DNA of 64,000 bases from Bisgaardia hudsonensis (GTDB lineage: Bacteria > Pseudomonadota > Gammaproteobacteria > Enterobacterales > Pasteurellaceae): positions 1 through 64,000 of the forward strand of contig NZ_SLXI01000004.1 in assembly GCF_004345785.1 (NCBI RefSeq). Reading direction: 5' to 3'. This document shows positions 28,701 to 38,314 of the stretch, one piece after another; the stretch's first letter is position 1, and every line of letters begins with the position of its first letter. The position numbers and the translations under genes were made by a program. The notes under the pieces are model-generated. The model was not told the DNA's origin and searched no databases. It saw only the letters and a list, made by a program, of their open reading frames with translations.

Positions 28701-30065
28701 ATGACAAAATTAAGTGTAGTTATTCTTGCCGCAGGTAAAGGAACTCGTATGTATTCTGACTTACCAAAAGTCTTGCATACTATTGCAGGCAAACCGATGG
28801 TAAAACATGTTATTGATACCGTTAAAACATTAAATGTGGAAAATATTCACTTAATTTATGGGCATGGTGGTGATGTTATGCAAGCCCGTTTGCAAGATGA
28901 GCCAGTAAATTGGGTACTACAAACGGAGCAATTAGGGACAGGTCATGCAATGCAACAAGCAGCACCATTTTTCCAAGATGATGAAAATATTTTAATGCTT
29001 TATGGAGATGGTCCGTTAATTACCAAAGCAACTCTTGAGAAGTTAATTGCGGCAAAACCAGAGAAAGGGATTGCGTTATTAACAGTAAATCTTGATGATC
29101 CGACAGGTTATGGTCGTATCATTCGTGAAAATGGTAATGTGGTTGCAATTGTTGAACAAAAAGATGCGAATACTGAACAATTGAAGATTACGGAAGTGAA
29201 TACCGGTGTGATGGTTTCTGATGGAGCAAGCTTTAAGAAATGGTTAGCGCGTCTTGATAATAATAATGCTCAAGGCGAATACTATATGACTGATGTGATT
29301 GGTTTAGCGAATCAAGATGATTGTCAGGTTGTTGCCGTAGAAGCCCTTGATGTTATGGAAGTCGAAGGCGCGAATAATCGTTTACAAATGGCTGCATTAG
29401 AACGTTATTACCAACGTAAACAAGCTAAAAATTTATTATTAGCAGGGGTTATGCTTGCTGATCCTGAACGTTTTGATTTACGTGGTGAATTAGTTCATGG
29501 AAAAGATGTGGAAATTGATGTGAATGTGATCATTGAAGGGAAAGTAACATTGGGTAATCGTGTTCGTATTGGGGCAGGTTGTGTTTTAACAAATTGTGAA
29601 ATTGCTGATGATGTGGAAATTAAACCTTATTCAGTGATTGAAAATGCGATTGTGGGTAAAAAAGCGATTATTGGACCATTCTCACGTTTACGTCCAGGGG
29701 CAGAGTTAGCAGAAGAAACACACGTCGGTAACTTTGTAGAAATTAAAAAATCACAAATTGGTAAAGGCTCTAAAGTGAACCACCTGACTTATGTAGGCGA
29801 TGCCGAAGTTGGTCAAGATTGTAATATTGGTGCTGGGGTAATTACTTGTAATTATGACGGTGCGAATAAATTTAAAACAGTCATTGGCGATAATGTCTTT
29901 GTGGGATCGGATACCCAATTAGTCGCACCAGTAACTGTGGCTAATGGAGCGACCATTGGGGCAGGAGCAACGATTACTAAGAACATCGCTGAAAATGAGT
30001 TAGTGATTACACGTGTGCCACAGCGTCATATTCAAGGCTGGCAGCGTCCGACTAAGAAGAAATAA
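28701..30065 (+). CDS. glmU: Bifunctional GlmU (UDP-GlcNAc pyrophosphorylase / GlcN-1-P acetyltransferase)
   Basis: A 454-residue bifunctional enzyme of standard length. The N-terminal uridylyltransferase half has [20 protein letters not shown] (residues 6-25) and the metal-site YGDGPLI segment. The C-terminal left-handed beta-helix acetyltransferase half has hexapeptide repeats ([20 protein letters not shown]), RLRPGAEL and [10 protein letters not shown]. It makes UDP-GlcNAc from GlcN-1-P, for peptidoglycan and LPS. Ribosome site AGAGAA. It stands alone on the plus strand next to anmK. No deviations were noted. Confidence 0.97.
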   Translation: MTKLSVVILAAGKGTRMYSDLPKVLHTIAGKPMVKHVIDTVKTLNVENIHLIYGHGGDVMQARLQDEPVNWVLQTEQLGTGHAMQQAAPFFQDDENILMLYGDGPLITKATLEKLIAAKPEKGIALLTVNLDDPTGYGRIIRENGNVVAIVEQKDANTEQLKITEVNTGVMVSDGASFKKWLARLDNNNAQGEYYMTDVIGLANQDDCQVVAVEALDVMEVEGANNRLQMAALERYYQRKQAKNLLLAGVMLADPERFDLRGELVHGKDVEIDVNVIIEGKVTLGNRVRIGAGCVLTNCEIADDVEIKPYSVIENAIVGKKAIIGPFSRLRPGAELAEETHVGNFVEIKKSQIGKGSKVNHLTYVGDAEVGQDCNIGAGVITCNYDGANKFKTVIGDNVFVGSDTQLVAPVTVANGATIGAGATITKNIAENELVITRVPQRHIQGWQRPTKKK

Positions 30066-30089
30066 TAAAAATTATCTTTATTAGTAAAA

Positions 30090-30126
30090 AAAGACTGAGT
30101 TCAATATTATATTGAACTCAGTCTTT
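30090..30126 (-). terminator. Long terminator hairpin, ppx side
   Basis: A 16-bp perfect stem (30090-30105 with 30111-30126, beginning AAAGACTGAGTTCAAT) and loop ATTAT. On the minus strand a T-run follows, so it closes the tamA-tamB-ppx direction. On the plus strand (glmU) only GAATTATTT follows. Confidence 0.85.
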
Positions 30127-30174
30127 GAATTATTTAGCTATCTAGTTTTTAAAGGCAGATCAAAATATAGCTTG

Positions 30175-31719
30175 TTATTTAAAGTTTAATTTCAATTTTA
30201 ATGAATTTAAAAAGTCTTTTTCTGCAGAAAGATCATTTTTGATTAATGGGTTTTTCTCAAGATAATCTTTTTCAAAAATAAGCGACCATTTATTTAAAGT
30301 GCGGTTAATTTTTAGTGAGATTTTATTCGTATGTTCCGTTGCTTGTCTTGCCTTATTAAGAATAATGGCTAAACGGAGTAAACAAATTAGTTGAAGAATA
30401 TCTTTTTGCTTATAGCGAGTGAAGTTTGGGAGATCGCTTAATTTAAAATATTGTATTTGATATCTTGTTAGTGTTGACAATAAATGTTGCTGGTCATTAT
30501 CAAAACCAGGTAATTCTATATTTTTAAGAATATAAGCAGAGTGTTTTTGTAAGTTGTTATGGTTGATGGTAATTCCTACCTCATGAAGTTTCGCCGCCCA
30601 ATATAAAATTTCTTTTATTTCTTTTTCTTGCGATTTATTTTCCCAATACCAACATTGTTTTGCTAATAATAATGTACTAAGAAATACTTGTTTTGATTGT
30701 ATTTCATCAATATTAAATTGTTTGATTAACCCCGTAGCAGTACGTTGTCTGATATCACAAACTTGAAAAGATTTTTCCAAACTATAAATTATTCCCTCTC
30801 TTAATGCCCCATCAGAATAACGCATTGTTTGGATATTAAATGTTTCAAAGATAGCGGTTAGAATTGCAAGACCAGGCACAAAAACATCAGTACGATCTGG
30901 ATTTAATCCCGATAGGTTAAGTTGATTAAAATGAGAAACCGCAAGTACTTTTTGGACTAGTTTTTCTAAGTGCTGTGCTGTAATTATTCCATCGGCACTT
31001 AAGTTAGCTATTATTACTTGGTGAACTGTTTTAATTGTTCCAGATGAACCAAGCACATATTGCCAGCCAAGCTGATTATATTCAAAGGCTAAATCTTCAA
31101 TTTTATCTAATGCACTTTGTTTTGCTTTTTGGAAGTTTTCTGGGGATATTTGACCATTGGGGAAATATTTTTGGGCAAAACTAACACAACCCATATGGCG
31201 ACTTTCGGCAATAATAGGTTGAAAATTATCGCCAATAACCATTTCTGTGGAGCCACCACCAATATCTACAACAAATTTCCGACCTTGCTCTGGTTGAGTA
31301 TGAGAAACACCGGCATAAATTGTTTTAGCTTCCTCTTTGCCACTAATGATATTAATTGGATAAGGAAAAACTTGTTGAGCTTGCTTGAGAAACGTTTGAT
31401 TATTCGTGGCTCGACGTAGGGTATAGGTACCGACAACATTGATATTTTGTGGATCAAAACCTCGTAGTCGCTTTGCAAATAAATCAAGGCAATTCACGCC
31501 TCGAGAAATAGCTTCTTGACTAAGTTCATTATGTTCATCTAAACCATTCGCAAGTTGTACTTTTTGTTTTAATCTCGAGAGTATTTGTACCGAACCATTG
31601 ATTATTCTGGCTATAATCATATGAAAGCTATTTGAACCAAGATCAATCGCCGCTATTTCCCTGATATTATTTTCAGTAGAAAGAGCGGTGGTTTTTGTCG
31701 ACGATTTTTCTTGTAACAT
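30175..31719 (-). CDS. ppx: Exopolyphosphatase Ppx/GppA family
   Basis: About 514 residues from the ATG at 31719, which has GGTGA upstream. An in-frame ATG at 31734 (adding MVKIV) has no ribosome site. The actin-like ASKHA phosphatase domain opens with IAAIDLGSNSFHMIIARI and includes VVDIGGGSTEMVIGDN and LGSSGTIKTVHQV; the C-terminal half is an HD-like helical domain (AAKLHEVGITINHN). It degrades inorganic polyphosphate and may also act on pppGpp. I cannot firmly separate Ppx from GppA, though the length and HD-like domain favour Ppx. It follows tamB on the same strand with a short gap. Confidence 0.87.
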   Translation of the reverse strand: MLQEKSSTKTTALSTENNIREIAAIDLGSNSFHMIIARIINGSVQILSRLKQKVQLANGLDEHNELSQEAISRGVNCLDLFAKRLRGFDPQNINVVGTYTLRRATNNQTFLKQAQQVFPYPINIISGKEEAKTIYAGVSHTQPEQGRKFVVDIGGGSTEMVIGDNFQPIIAESRHMGCVSFAQKYFPNGQISPENFQKAKQSALDKIEDLAFEYNQLGWQYVLGSSGTIKTVHQVIIANLSADGIITAQHLEKLVQKVLAVSHFNQLNLSGLNPDRTDVFVPGLAILTAIFETFNIQTMRYSDGALREGIIYSLEKSFQVCDIRQRTATGLIKQFNIDEIQSKQVFLSTLLLAKQCWYWENKSQEKEIKEILYWAAKLHEVGITINHNNLQKHSAYILKNIELPGFDNDQQHLLSTLTRYQIQYFKLSDLPNFTRYKQKDILQLICLLRLAIILNKARQATEHTNKISLKINRTLNKWSLIFEKDYLEKNPLIKNDLSAEKDFLNSLKLKLNFK

Positions 31720-31739
31720 AACTATTTTCACCATTAAAG

Positions 31740-34700
31740 TTAGAATTCAAATTCATAAAGTAAATCAACAGCTTGGTTTACTCCTGAAACAGATTGAAGA
31801 TAAAGTTGTGGCAATAATCTATAACGTAGCGTAAATTCAGCAAGTCCGTCAAATAAACCTATACCATATTTAGCCTGTAATCTAGGGGTAATGTAACCGC
31901 TTACTTCAACTTTAGAACTATTCCCTGCTCCAGAAGTACCTAAATTTAAGTCTTGAATTCCAAAGGCTTCTCCTATACCACCAAGTAGTTTTCCGTTTTT
32001 AGATAGCCCTATCCCAAGTAATGCTGCACCAATTGAGCCGCCAGAACCCGCTTCTCCACTATTTTCTAAAGAACGTCCAGTGAGTAGGTAGGATAATGCT
32101 TCAGCTTGTGAGGTACTTGGTTGTGCAAAAACCGTTACTTCGGGACTTGTTGCAACACCTACAATATTGACCCCTGCTGTTACATTTTGATTTTCCATTG
32201 AGCTTGGATTTCTAATTGCTTTGATATTTAGCATTGGTTGCGTTGTTTCCCCAGAGAAACTAATTAACCCTTTTTTAATAATTAAATCTTGACCAAAAGA
32301 TGAATACCGTCCGTCTTTAAGGTTTATTTGACCATATAACCCCAAATTCCCTTTACTTTGTTGTACTGATAATAAACCATTTAATTTAGTATTTAGCCCA
32401 TAAGCGTTTAGGGTTACATCATTACCAATTTTAATTTTAAGATTGGAACGTATTTCAATACCACTTTTAGTTTTGGCAGCTATTGGGGCACGCCCTATTT
32501 TGAGTGCTTTGCTCTTATTTGGTCCATCTAAAATAATTTCATCTTCACTAATTGGTACAGCATTGTCTGGCAATTCTTCTATTTCTATTCTTGCCCAAGG
32601 TATATCTATTAATCCAGATAATTCAAGCACTTTGGGATTTGCCGTAATTTCAATATCTGGGGTAATTTTTAATTTTGCGATAGACGGTATTTTTACATTA
32701 AATTTATCGCCGTTAATTTTTAATGCAGTTTTCCAATCATCTAAGCTATTCCAGCTTGCATTACCTTTTATATTTAATTGACTGTCGATTGTTTGAATAT
32801 TTCCATCTAATGTGGACTTATTTCCTTGAAATGCAAGATTAATTTTACCGTTACTAATATCAAAAGGAAGATTTTTAATTTTTGCTTTGATATTGTCAAC
32901 GTTGAAAGAGCCATTTAGTAATGGTTTTTTAAGGGATCCATTGAGGGTTAAATCAGCTAAGACATTACCATCAATGCGTTCGTTGCTTGATAGTAATTGA
33001 TTCGCTAAATTAAGATTAACACCTGCCACTTTTAATGAACCTGATAATTTTTTCTCATTAACTAAGTCTTTTAATAAGATATTCGCAAGAATTTTTCCTT
33101 GATTTTCAATATCAATTGTTGAATTAATATCAAGGTTATTGTTTTTTAATCCCGCGTTTAGTTGTAACCTTGGGATAGCTAGTTTAAATTTTCGGTAATC
33201 AATTTTTTGCATTATAGATAAATTATTACCCGTTATTTGCATTTCGAGAGCCAAAGGTTTATCTGTGAACCAAGCAACCGTTCCTTTACTTTGTAATTCT
33301 CCTTTTAAGGTTTCTTTTTCAATAAGTTTATTTACGATATCAAGATTTATTCTTTTGATATCGAAAGGAACTTTTCCGCTTTTACCCACATTAAATGTTT
33401 CTGGTAAGCAGAAATCAATATCTGTATTTTGCCAACAATGTGCATTAATACTTGCTGATGTTGTATTATTATCATAACCAATATGTACATTTTTATTTGT
33501 GGTCCATTTTCCTATTGGTGAAGACAGATTGATTCCACTTAGAATACCTTGCCATTGTTGAGAAGTGCGGTCAAATTTTCCAGATAAATCAAGATTAAGG
33601 TCAACAGGTTTTCCTTGAGATTGAAGCTGAACTTTATGATCTTTTTCATCTCCTTTCGCGGTTAGTTTGATGATATTTAGTTTAATATCATTGTAACTGA
33701 AATCTTTCATATCAAGGTTGATATAACCTTGAATAAGTTGATCAGATTGTATGTCTGCTTTTATATCCATTTTAGCTAAACGTAGCTCTTGGAATTTGAT
33801 ATTACTACCTACAAGATCTGCTTTAAGATTGGGCGAGGTAATGTTCCCTGATAATTTCGCATTACCAAATAATGTTGCCGTTAAATTAGGTAGTAAGCCT
33901 GATAAATTCGGGGCATTGATATCCAAATTAAGATCAGATTGCTCACTTAAGTAACCTTCTATAGCAATTTTATTCTCACCATAATTGAGTAATAGATGAG
34001 GAATATCTAACAATTTTTCTGAACTAATATTGACGTTACCTTTAAGAGATACTGGCTGTTTGGATATGGTGCCAGTAATATCTATATTGGGAATATTAAT
34101 TAAATATTTATTGTCTTTTATTTGTCCAGTCGATTGTATTTTTCCTGACAAAATAGCTGGAAATTGTGATAGATAAGTAGAAAAATTAAGCTTGTTTAAA
34201 TCTAATGATGATTGCCACTTTATCTCATCTTGCCAGCTTAGTTTTCCTTGTAAATTCGTAGTACCTTCCAATGTGCTTAGATTGAGATGTTGTATATCAA
34301 TAGAGGATAATGTTCCCTCAATACTGGTATCAATTTCAGTTTTTGGTATTTTCATACCTTCAATGTTAGTTAATAATGCGATTTGATAATCAAGTAAATT
34401 ACCTTGAATAGCTATGTCAATATTTTGTATTTTTAGTGGATCTATCGCTTTTTTATCAATAGGATATTGTAGATATTCTGTGACCAATTTTAAATTTAAT
34501 GGTGTTTTAGGTTGATTTAAATAGAACTCACCTTTGATTGTACTTTTAGTAATTCCTTCCGTTGTTAAAGCTATTTTGGTTTGTTCTTTAAGTGAACCTG
34601 ATACGATCAAATTTACATTTGTTTTAGGTAATAGTATCTGATTATTTTGGCTGAATTCATCAATATTTGTTTGGACATTAAGATCGATTGGAAAATTATC

Positions 34701-35630
34701 TTTTAACGATAATTTTCCGTTTGCATTTATTTGACCTAATGAGCTATCAATATCAAATTTTTCTAGTGCTACCTCATAATCTGTAGCATCCGCTTGTAAT
34801 AAGAAATTGCTTATTAGAATGTTTTGGGCATTTTTCTTGGTTAGTTGTTGATATTGCCAATCGGTTCCCTGAATGCCTTTTATATGAATATCAAAGGGTA
34901 GCTCAATTTCTTTTAAGTTACCTAATAGGGCCGGAGTAAATTGTTGTTCTAATTTATCCCAATCAATAGGTTGTTTTTGAGCTATTTCAGACTTAGAGAC
35001 GGCTTTTTCTATTTGTTGAGTTTGAATGAGTAATTGGTTAATCTGTGTTGTTTGTAAAGTTAGTCCCGTGTCATTATTTAAGTTGAAAGAAGTTTGGAAT
35101 TTTTGTAAATCAATTTTGTTATTATCAATCATTAATTCTAGATTATTAACACTAATATTATCTGCTTCTATTGAAATAGGTAAATGGATTTTGTGAATAT
35201 CATTGTTTTTATCAGATGTTTGTTCTGAAATAGGCAGTAAAGTGGTATCTATATCGATCTTCGGATTGTCAATAGAGAAATTTTGTAAGCAGATTTTTGC
35301 TTTTAATAAGCAAGAGAAATCTAATTTTATATCTGTTTTATCAATAGAAGTATTAACACCTTTTGATTGATATTGGATTTTTTCTAATGTTAAGCCATCT
35401 TGTAAATTGCCACTTACCATTTCAATCGTTAAGTTATCCATTAATTTATCTATAATTTGGATAGCTGTTTTTTGACCATAATTAGTTGTTGATATTATAA
35501 TTAGTAGCAAAATAGGTAAAATTATAATCGCACTTACAACATAGAAAATCACTTTCCATCTATTTTTTTTTCTAGGGGGGGCTATTTTCTGATTTGTTGT
35601 ATTTTCTACATCGTCTATTTTATCTGTCAT
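31740..35630 (-). CDS. tamB: Translocation and assembly module protein TamB
   Basis: A 1296-residue inner-membrane-anchored periplasmic protein, similar to the E. coli length of 1259. It has one N-terminal membrane helix (WKVIFYVVSAIIILPILLL, about residues 25-45), a long beta-rich body of repeated short strands (NIDITGTISKQPVSLKGNVN type), and the C-terminal DUF490/TamB domain ending in beta-strand sequence (YLQSVSGVNQAVDLLYEFEF). TamB bridges to TamA and is also implicated in phospholipid transport to the outer membrane. It starts 24 bp after tamA. One uptake core is inside it (33563). Identity is clear from size, domain and partner. Confidence 0.94.
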   Translation of the reverse strand: MTDKIDDVENTTNQKIAPPRKKNRWKVIFYVVSAIIILPILLLIIISTTNYGQKTAIQIIDKLMDNLTIEMVSGNLQDGLTLEKIQYQSKGVNTSIDKTDIKLDFSCLLKAKICLQNFSIDNPKIDIDTTLLPISEQTSDKNNDIHKIHLPISIEADNISVNNLELMIDNNKIDLQKFQTSFNLNNDTGLTLQTTQINQLLIQTQQIEKAVSKSEIAQKQPIDWDKLEQQFTPALLGNLKEIELPFDIHIKGIQGTDWQYQQLTKKNAQNILISNFLLQADATDYEVALEKFDIDSSLGQINANGKLSLKDNFPIDLNVQTNIDEFSQNNQILLPKTNVNLIVSGSLKEQTKIALTTEGITKSTIKGEFYLNQPKTPLNLKLVTEYLQYPIDKKAIDPLKIQNIDIAIQGNLLDYQIALLTNIEGMKIPKTEIDTSIEGTLSSIDIQHLNLSTLEGTTNLQGKLSWQDEIKWQSSLDLNKLNFSTYLSQFPAILSGKIQSTGQIKDNKYLINIPNIDITGTISKQPVSLKGNVNISSEKLLDIPHLLLNYGENKIAIEGYLSEQSDLNLDINAPNLSGLLPNLTATLFGNAKLSGNITSPNLKADLVGSNIKFQELRLAKMDIKADIQSDQLIQGYINLDMKDFSYNDIKLNIIKLTAKGDEKDHKVQLQSQGKPVDLNLDLSGKFDRTSQQWQGILSGINLSSPIGKWTTNKNVHIGYDNNTTSASINAHCWQNTDIDFCLPETFNVGKSGKVPFDIKRINLDIVNKLIEKETLKGELQSKGTVAWFTDKPLALEMQITGNNLSIMQKIDYRKFKLAIPRLQLNAGLKNNNLDINSTIDIENQGKILANILLKDLVNEKKLSGSLKVAGVNLNLANQLLSSNERIDGNVLADLTLNGSLKKPLLNGSFNVDNIKAKIKNLPFDISNGKINLAFQGNKSTLDGNIQTIDSQLNIKGNASWNSLDDWKTALKINGDKFNVKIPSIAKLKITPDIEITANPKVLELSGLIDIPWARIEIEELPDNAVPISEDEIILDGPNKSKALKIGRAPIAAKTKSGIEIRSNLKIKIGNDVTLNAYGLNTKLNGLLSVQQSKGNLGLYGQINLKDGRYSSFGQDLIIKKGLISFSGETTQPMLNIKAIRNPSSMENQNVTAGVNIVGVATSPEVTVFAQPSTSQAEALSYLLTGRSLENSGEAGSGGSIGAALLGIGLSKNGKLLGGIGEAFGIQDLNLGTSGAGNSSKVEVSGYITPRLQAKYGIGLFDGLAEFTLRYRLLPQLYLQSVSGVNQAVDLLYEFEF

Positions 35631-35654
35631 TCTCTTTATCTCTTCATCTAATAT

Positions 35655-37418
35655 TTATAATTCCGATCCTAGTCCAATATAGAATTGAATATTTTTACTT
35701 CCATTTTTATCTCGGATAGGTGTTGCGATATCAAGTTTAATTGCACCGACTGGTGATGCCCATCTTATACCTACTCCAGTTCCATAACGCAGCTCTGATG
35801 TCTTAAAATCGTTTGCTGCAAATCCGCTATCTGCAAATGTCGCTAACCACCATTGGTCATAAATTTGATATTGATATTCTAAGCTTGTTGTGAGTAAGCG
35901 ATTGCCACCAACTAGTTTATTATTCTTATTTTTAGGTGCTATTTTTTTATAACCATAGCCTCTTACACTACGATCTCCCCCTGCAAAAAAGCGTAATAAT
36001 GGTGGGATATTGTTGATATTTTTAGTGTGTAACCAGCCTATTTCAGCACGAGCAATAACACGATGATTTTTTTCAAAGGTTCTAAGCCAAGCTGTTGATG
36101 CTTGAATTTTTATAAAATTAGTGTCGGAACCCCATATTTTATTGCCGACATCTATTGTTAGTTTTTGACTATCTCCCCATTGAGGGAAAAGCCCGCCTTG
36201 TAATCTAGTTCTATTTATTGAAGCAGTCGGATAAACTAGCAAGGATTTATTGGTATATCCAGCTTGTGTATAGGCGTCATAACGAACTTTTATTCCTAAA
36301 GAATGTTGCCAACCTTTCTCTCTATTCCAGTAACGTAAGGCTGCCAACGTGATTGCCGTTGTGTCTGTATCATTCTCTGTTTCATTTTCTAATCCAGCAG
36401 ATATTTCATAATAATATTTTAGTGGATTTTTTAATAATGGAACTTTGTAAGTCGCTTCAACACTCTGTCTTGGAGAAGAATAAAATAAATTAGTTCTGAA
36501 ACTATGACCTCTATCGTTTATCCAAGGTTTTCGCCAGCCTAACTGGAAACGTGGACCTACATCGGAAGTGTAACCGATTCCTATATTCATCGCATTTTTC
36601 TTCCGTGGATAAAGTAGTACTTCAACATTAACGAGTTTATTTTCAGAATCTATTTGTGGTTGTAATAATACCGAATTGAACCAATTTGAAGAGCTGTATT
36701 CATTTGTTAGCATTGATAATTTATTGATCAAATAATCATCGCCCGTTTTCATCGGCATCATATTACGTAAGTAATCTTCACGAATTTGACTATCTTTAAA
36801 TGTAAATTTACCAAATTTATAACGTTGTCCACTATTGAATATTAGTTTCCACCAAGCTTGATAAGTAGAAGGTTTTACTTCTAAACGAGATACTTCAAAA
36901 AATGAATCAAAATAACCACGGGATAAAGCGAGTGTTTTAAAATCATTTTTATATTGATCATAAATAGAGTGATATAACATATCCCCTTTTTTCGCCGCTT
37001 TTTTCTCCAATAATTGAAATTCAGGATCTGTTTTAGCTTCACCTTTTATTTCTATTTCGGCATTTTCAATCAGGGTTTGTTTTCCAGCATTAACTGTTGC
37101 CACCAAAATAGGTTTATTTTTAGCTGTTGCAGGTTGTAAACTAAAATTAATTGCAACACTATAATAACCATAAACGCGAAGTGATTTTTCGATGGCATTT
37201 TTAACTAATTGTTGATAACGTTCTGAGCCATCCATTTCTTCTTTATCTATTTGTTTTGTATAGATATCGGCACTTTCTATTGCCTTAACGCCTTTTATAC
37301 CCACTATTTTTAAATCGACAGTATGTTCCGCAAGGGCGACTTTACTATATGGAAATAATAAGGAACTCAGTGCTATACAAGGAATAATAGAATTTTTTTT
37401 ATTTATAATTTTTGACAT
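35655..37418 (-). CDS. tamA: Outer-membrane Omp85-family protein TamA
   Basis: The start is the ATG at 37418 with AAAGGAA upstream; a GTG two codons earlier lies inside the ribosome-site spacing. The 587-residue product has a signal peptide (IIPCIALSSLLFPYSKVALA), three POTRA domains (about 30-270) and a 16-strand Omp85 barrel with the loop motif RSVRGYGYKKIAP and a C-terminal FYIGLGSEL. It works with TamB in outer-membrane protein assembly. A hairpin (AGCCCATAA-TTTT-TTATGGGCT, 37447-37468) lies about 30 bp upstream in the leader. Confidence 0.94.
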   Translation of the reverse strand: MSKIINKKNSIIPCIALSSLLFPYSKVALAEHTVDLKIVGIKGVKAIESADIYTKQIDKEEMDGSERYQQLVKNAIEKSLRVYGYYSVAINFSLQPATAKNKPILVATVNAGKQTLIENAEIEIKGEAKTDPEFQLLEKKAAKKGDMLYHSIYDQYKNDFKTLALSRGYFDSFFEVSRLEVKPSTYQAWWKLIFNSGQRYKFGKFTFKDSQIREDYLRNMMPMKTGDDYLINKLSMLTNEYSSSNWFNSVLLQPQIDSENKLVNVEVLLYPRKKNAMNIGIGYTSDVGPRFQLGWRKPWINDRGHSFRTNLFYSSPRQSVEATYKVPLLKNPLKYYYEISAGLENETENDTDTTAITLAALRYWNREKGWQHSLGIKVRYDAYTQAGYTNKSLLVYPTASINRTRLQGGLFPQWGDSQKLTIDVGNKIWGSDTNFIKIQASTAWLRTFEKNHRVIARAEIGWLHTKNINNIPPLLRFFAGGDRSVRGYGYKKIAPKNKNNKLVGGNRLLTTSLEYQYQIYDQWWLATFADSGFAANDFKTSELRYGTGVGIRWASPVGAIKLDIATPIRDKNGSKNIQFYIGLGSEL

Positions 37419-37446
37419 AATCACGTTCCTTTGGTATTCCCAAGAG

Positions 37447-37468
37447 AGCCCATAATTTTTTATGGGCT
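37447..37468 (-). promoter_or_regulatory. Hairpin in the tamA leader
   Basis: A 9-bp perfect stem AGCCCATAA / TTATGGGCT with a 4-nt T-loop (A-loop on the minus strand), about 30 bp before the tamA start and ahead of its ribosome site. No T-run follows on the minus strand, so it is less likely a terminator for narP and more likely a leader structure. The function is unknown. Confidence 0.4.
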
Positions 37469-37661
37469 TGTATATAAATTAAAACCATTCATCAAGTCTT
37501 GAATGCAAGGACATAATAGATAACTTAGTGATTCTAATAAAAAACCGAGCATAAAAAGAGAAGTAGACTTTTTTAGTTATTATGTTTAATATTTTTTAGA
37601 GTAATAAAATACTGTGTTTGTCTTTTCATTAAGAGTAACTTTTAAATTTTTTGAAATTATT

Positions 37662-38300
37662 TTAAACAATACTACTGCTATTATATTGGAGATACAAGAT
37701 AGTTGCAGCAACACGAGAATGTACATTTAATTTTCTCAATAAGTTGCGGATATGTACTTTTACTGTTTCTTCTGATATAAAAAGCTTTCCTGCTATCTGT
37801 TTATTTGATAACCCCGTAGCAATTAAACTTAATACATCCATTTCTCTATCTGTTAAGGTATATATTGGGTTTTCAGCAGATTGTCTTTCCATTAGAGATT
37901 GTTTTACCGAATCGCTAAAAACAATTTCTCCTTTTGCTATTTGTTTAATTTGTGAAAGAAGAATATCGGGATCAGTGTCTTTTAACAAATAACCATCTGC
38001 ACCGGCATCAATGAGCGAAAATATATCATTCTTAGAGTCTGAGACAGTTAAAATGGCAATTCGAGAATTTATACCTTCAGCACGTAATGCTTTTAATGTA
38101 TCTAATCCTGATAATTCTTTCATATTGAGATCGAGAATAATTAAATCTGGATCGAGCTTTAATGCAATATCCACACCTTCGTTACCATTGCCGGCATCGC
38201 CAATTACTTCAAAAATATTATCTAACTCTAATAATTGTTTCATTCCACGACGCATAAGTGGATGATCGTCAATTAGAAGCACTTTTGTTTTTTCTTGCAT
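37662..38300 (-). CDS. narP: Nitrate/nitrite response regulator NarP
   Basis: A 212-residue response regulator. A receiver domain with the phospho-aspartate Asp57 (LIILDLNMKELSG) is followed by a LuxR-type HTH at about 145-205 (LTDREMDVLSLIATGLSNKQ). The sequence (LIDDHPLMRRGMKQLLEL and KVHIRNLLRKLNVHSRVAAT) fits NarP, the single nitrate/nitrite regulator of Haemophilus, rather than the general NarL type. Its sensor NarQ is not in the window. It starts 14 bp after cyaA with ribosome site AAGGACT, so it is probably co-transcribed with adenylate cyclase. NarL cannot be fully excluded. Confidence 0.87.
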   Translation of the reverse strand: MQEKTKVLLIDDHPLMRRGMKQLLELDNIFEVIGDAGNGNEGVDIALKLDPDLIILDLNMKELSGLDTLKALRAEGINSRIAILTVSDSKNDIFSLIDAGADGYLLKDTDPDILLSQIKQIAKGEIVFSDSVKQSLMERQSAENPIYTLTDREMDVLSLIATGLSNKQIAGKLFISEETVKVHIRNLLRKLNVHSRVAATILYLQYNSSSIV

Positions 38301-38314
38301 ATTTGAGTCCTTAA

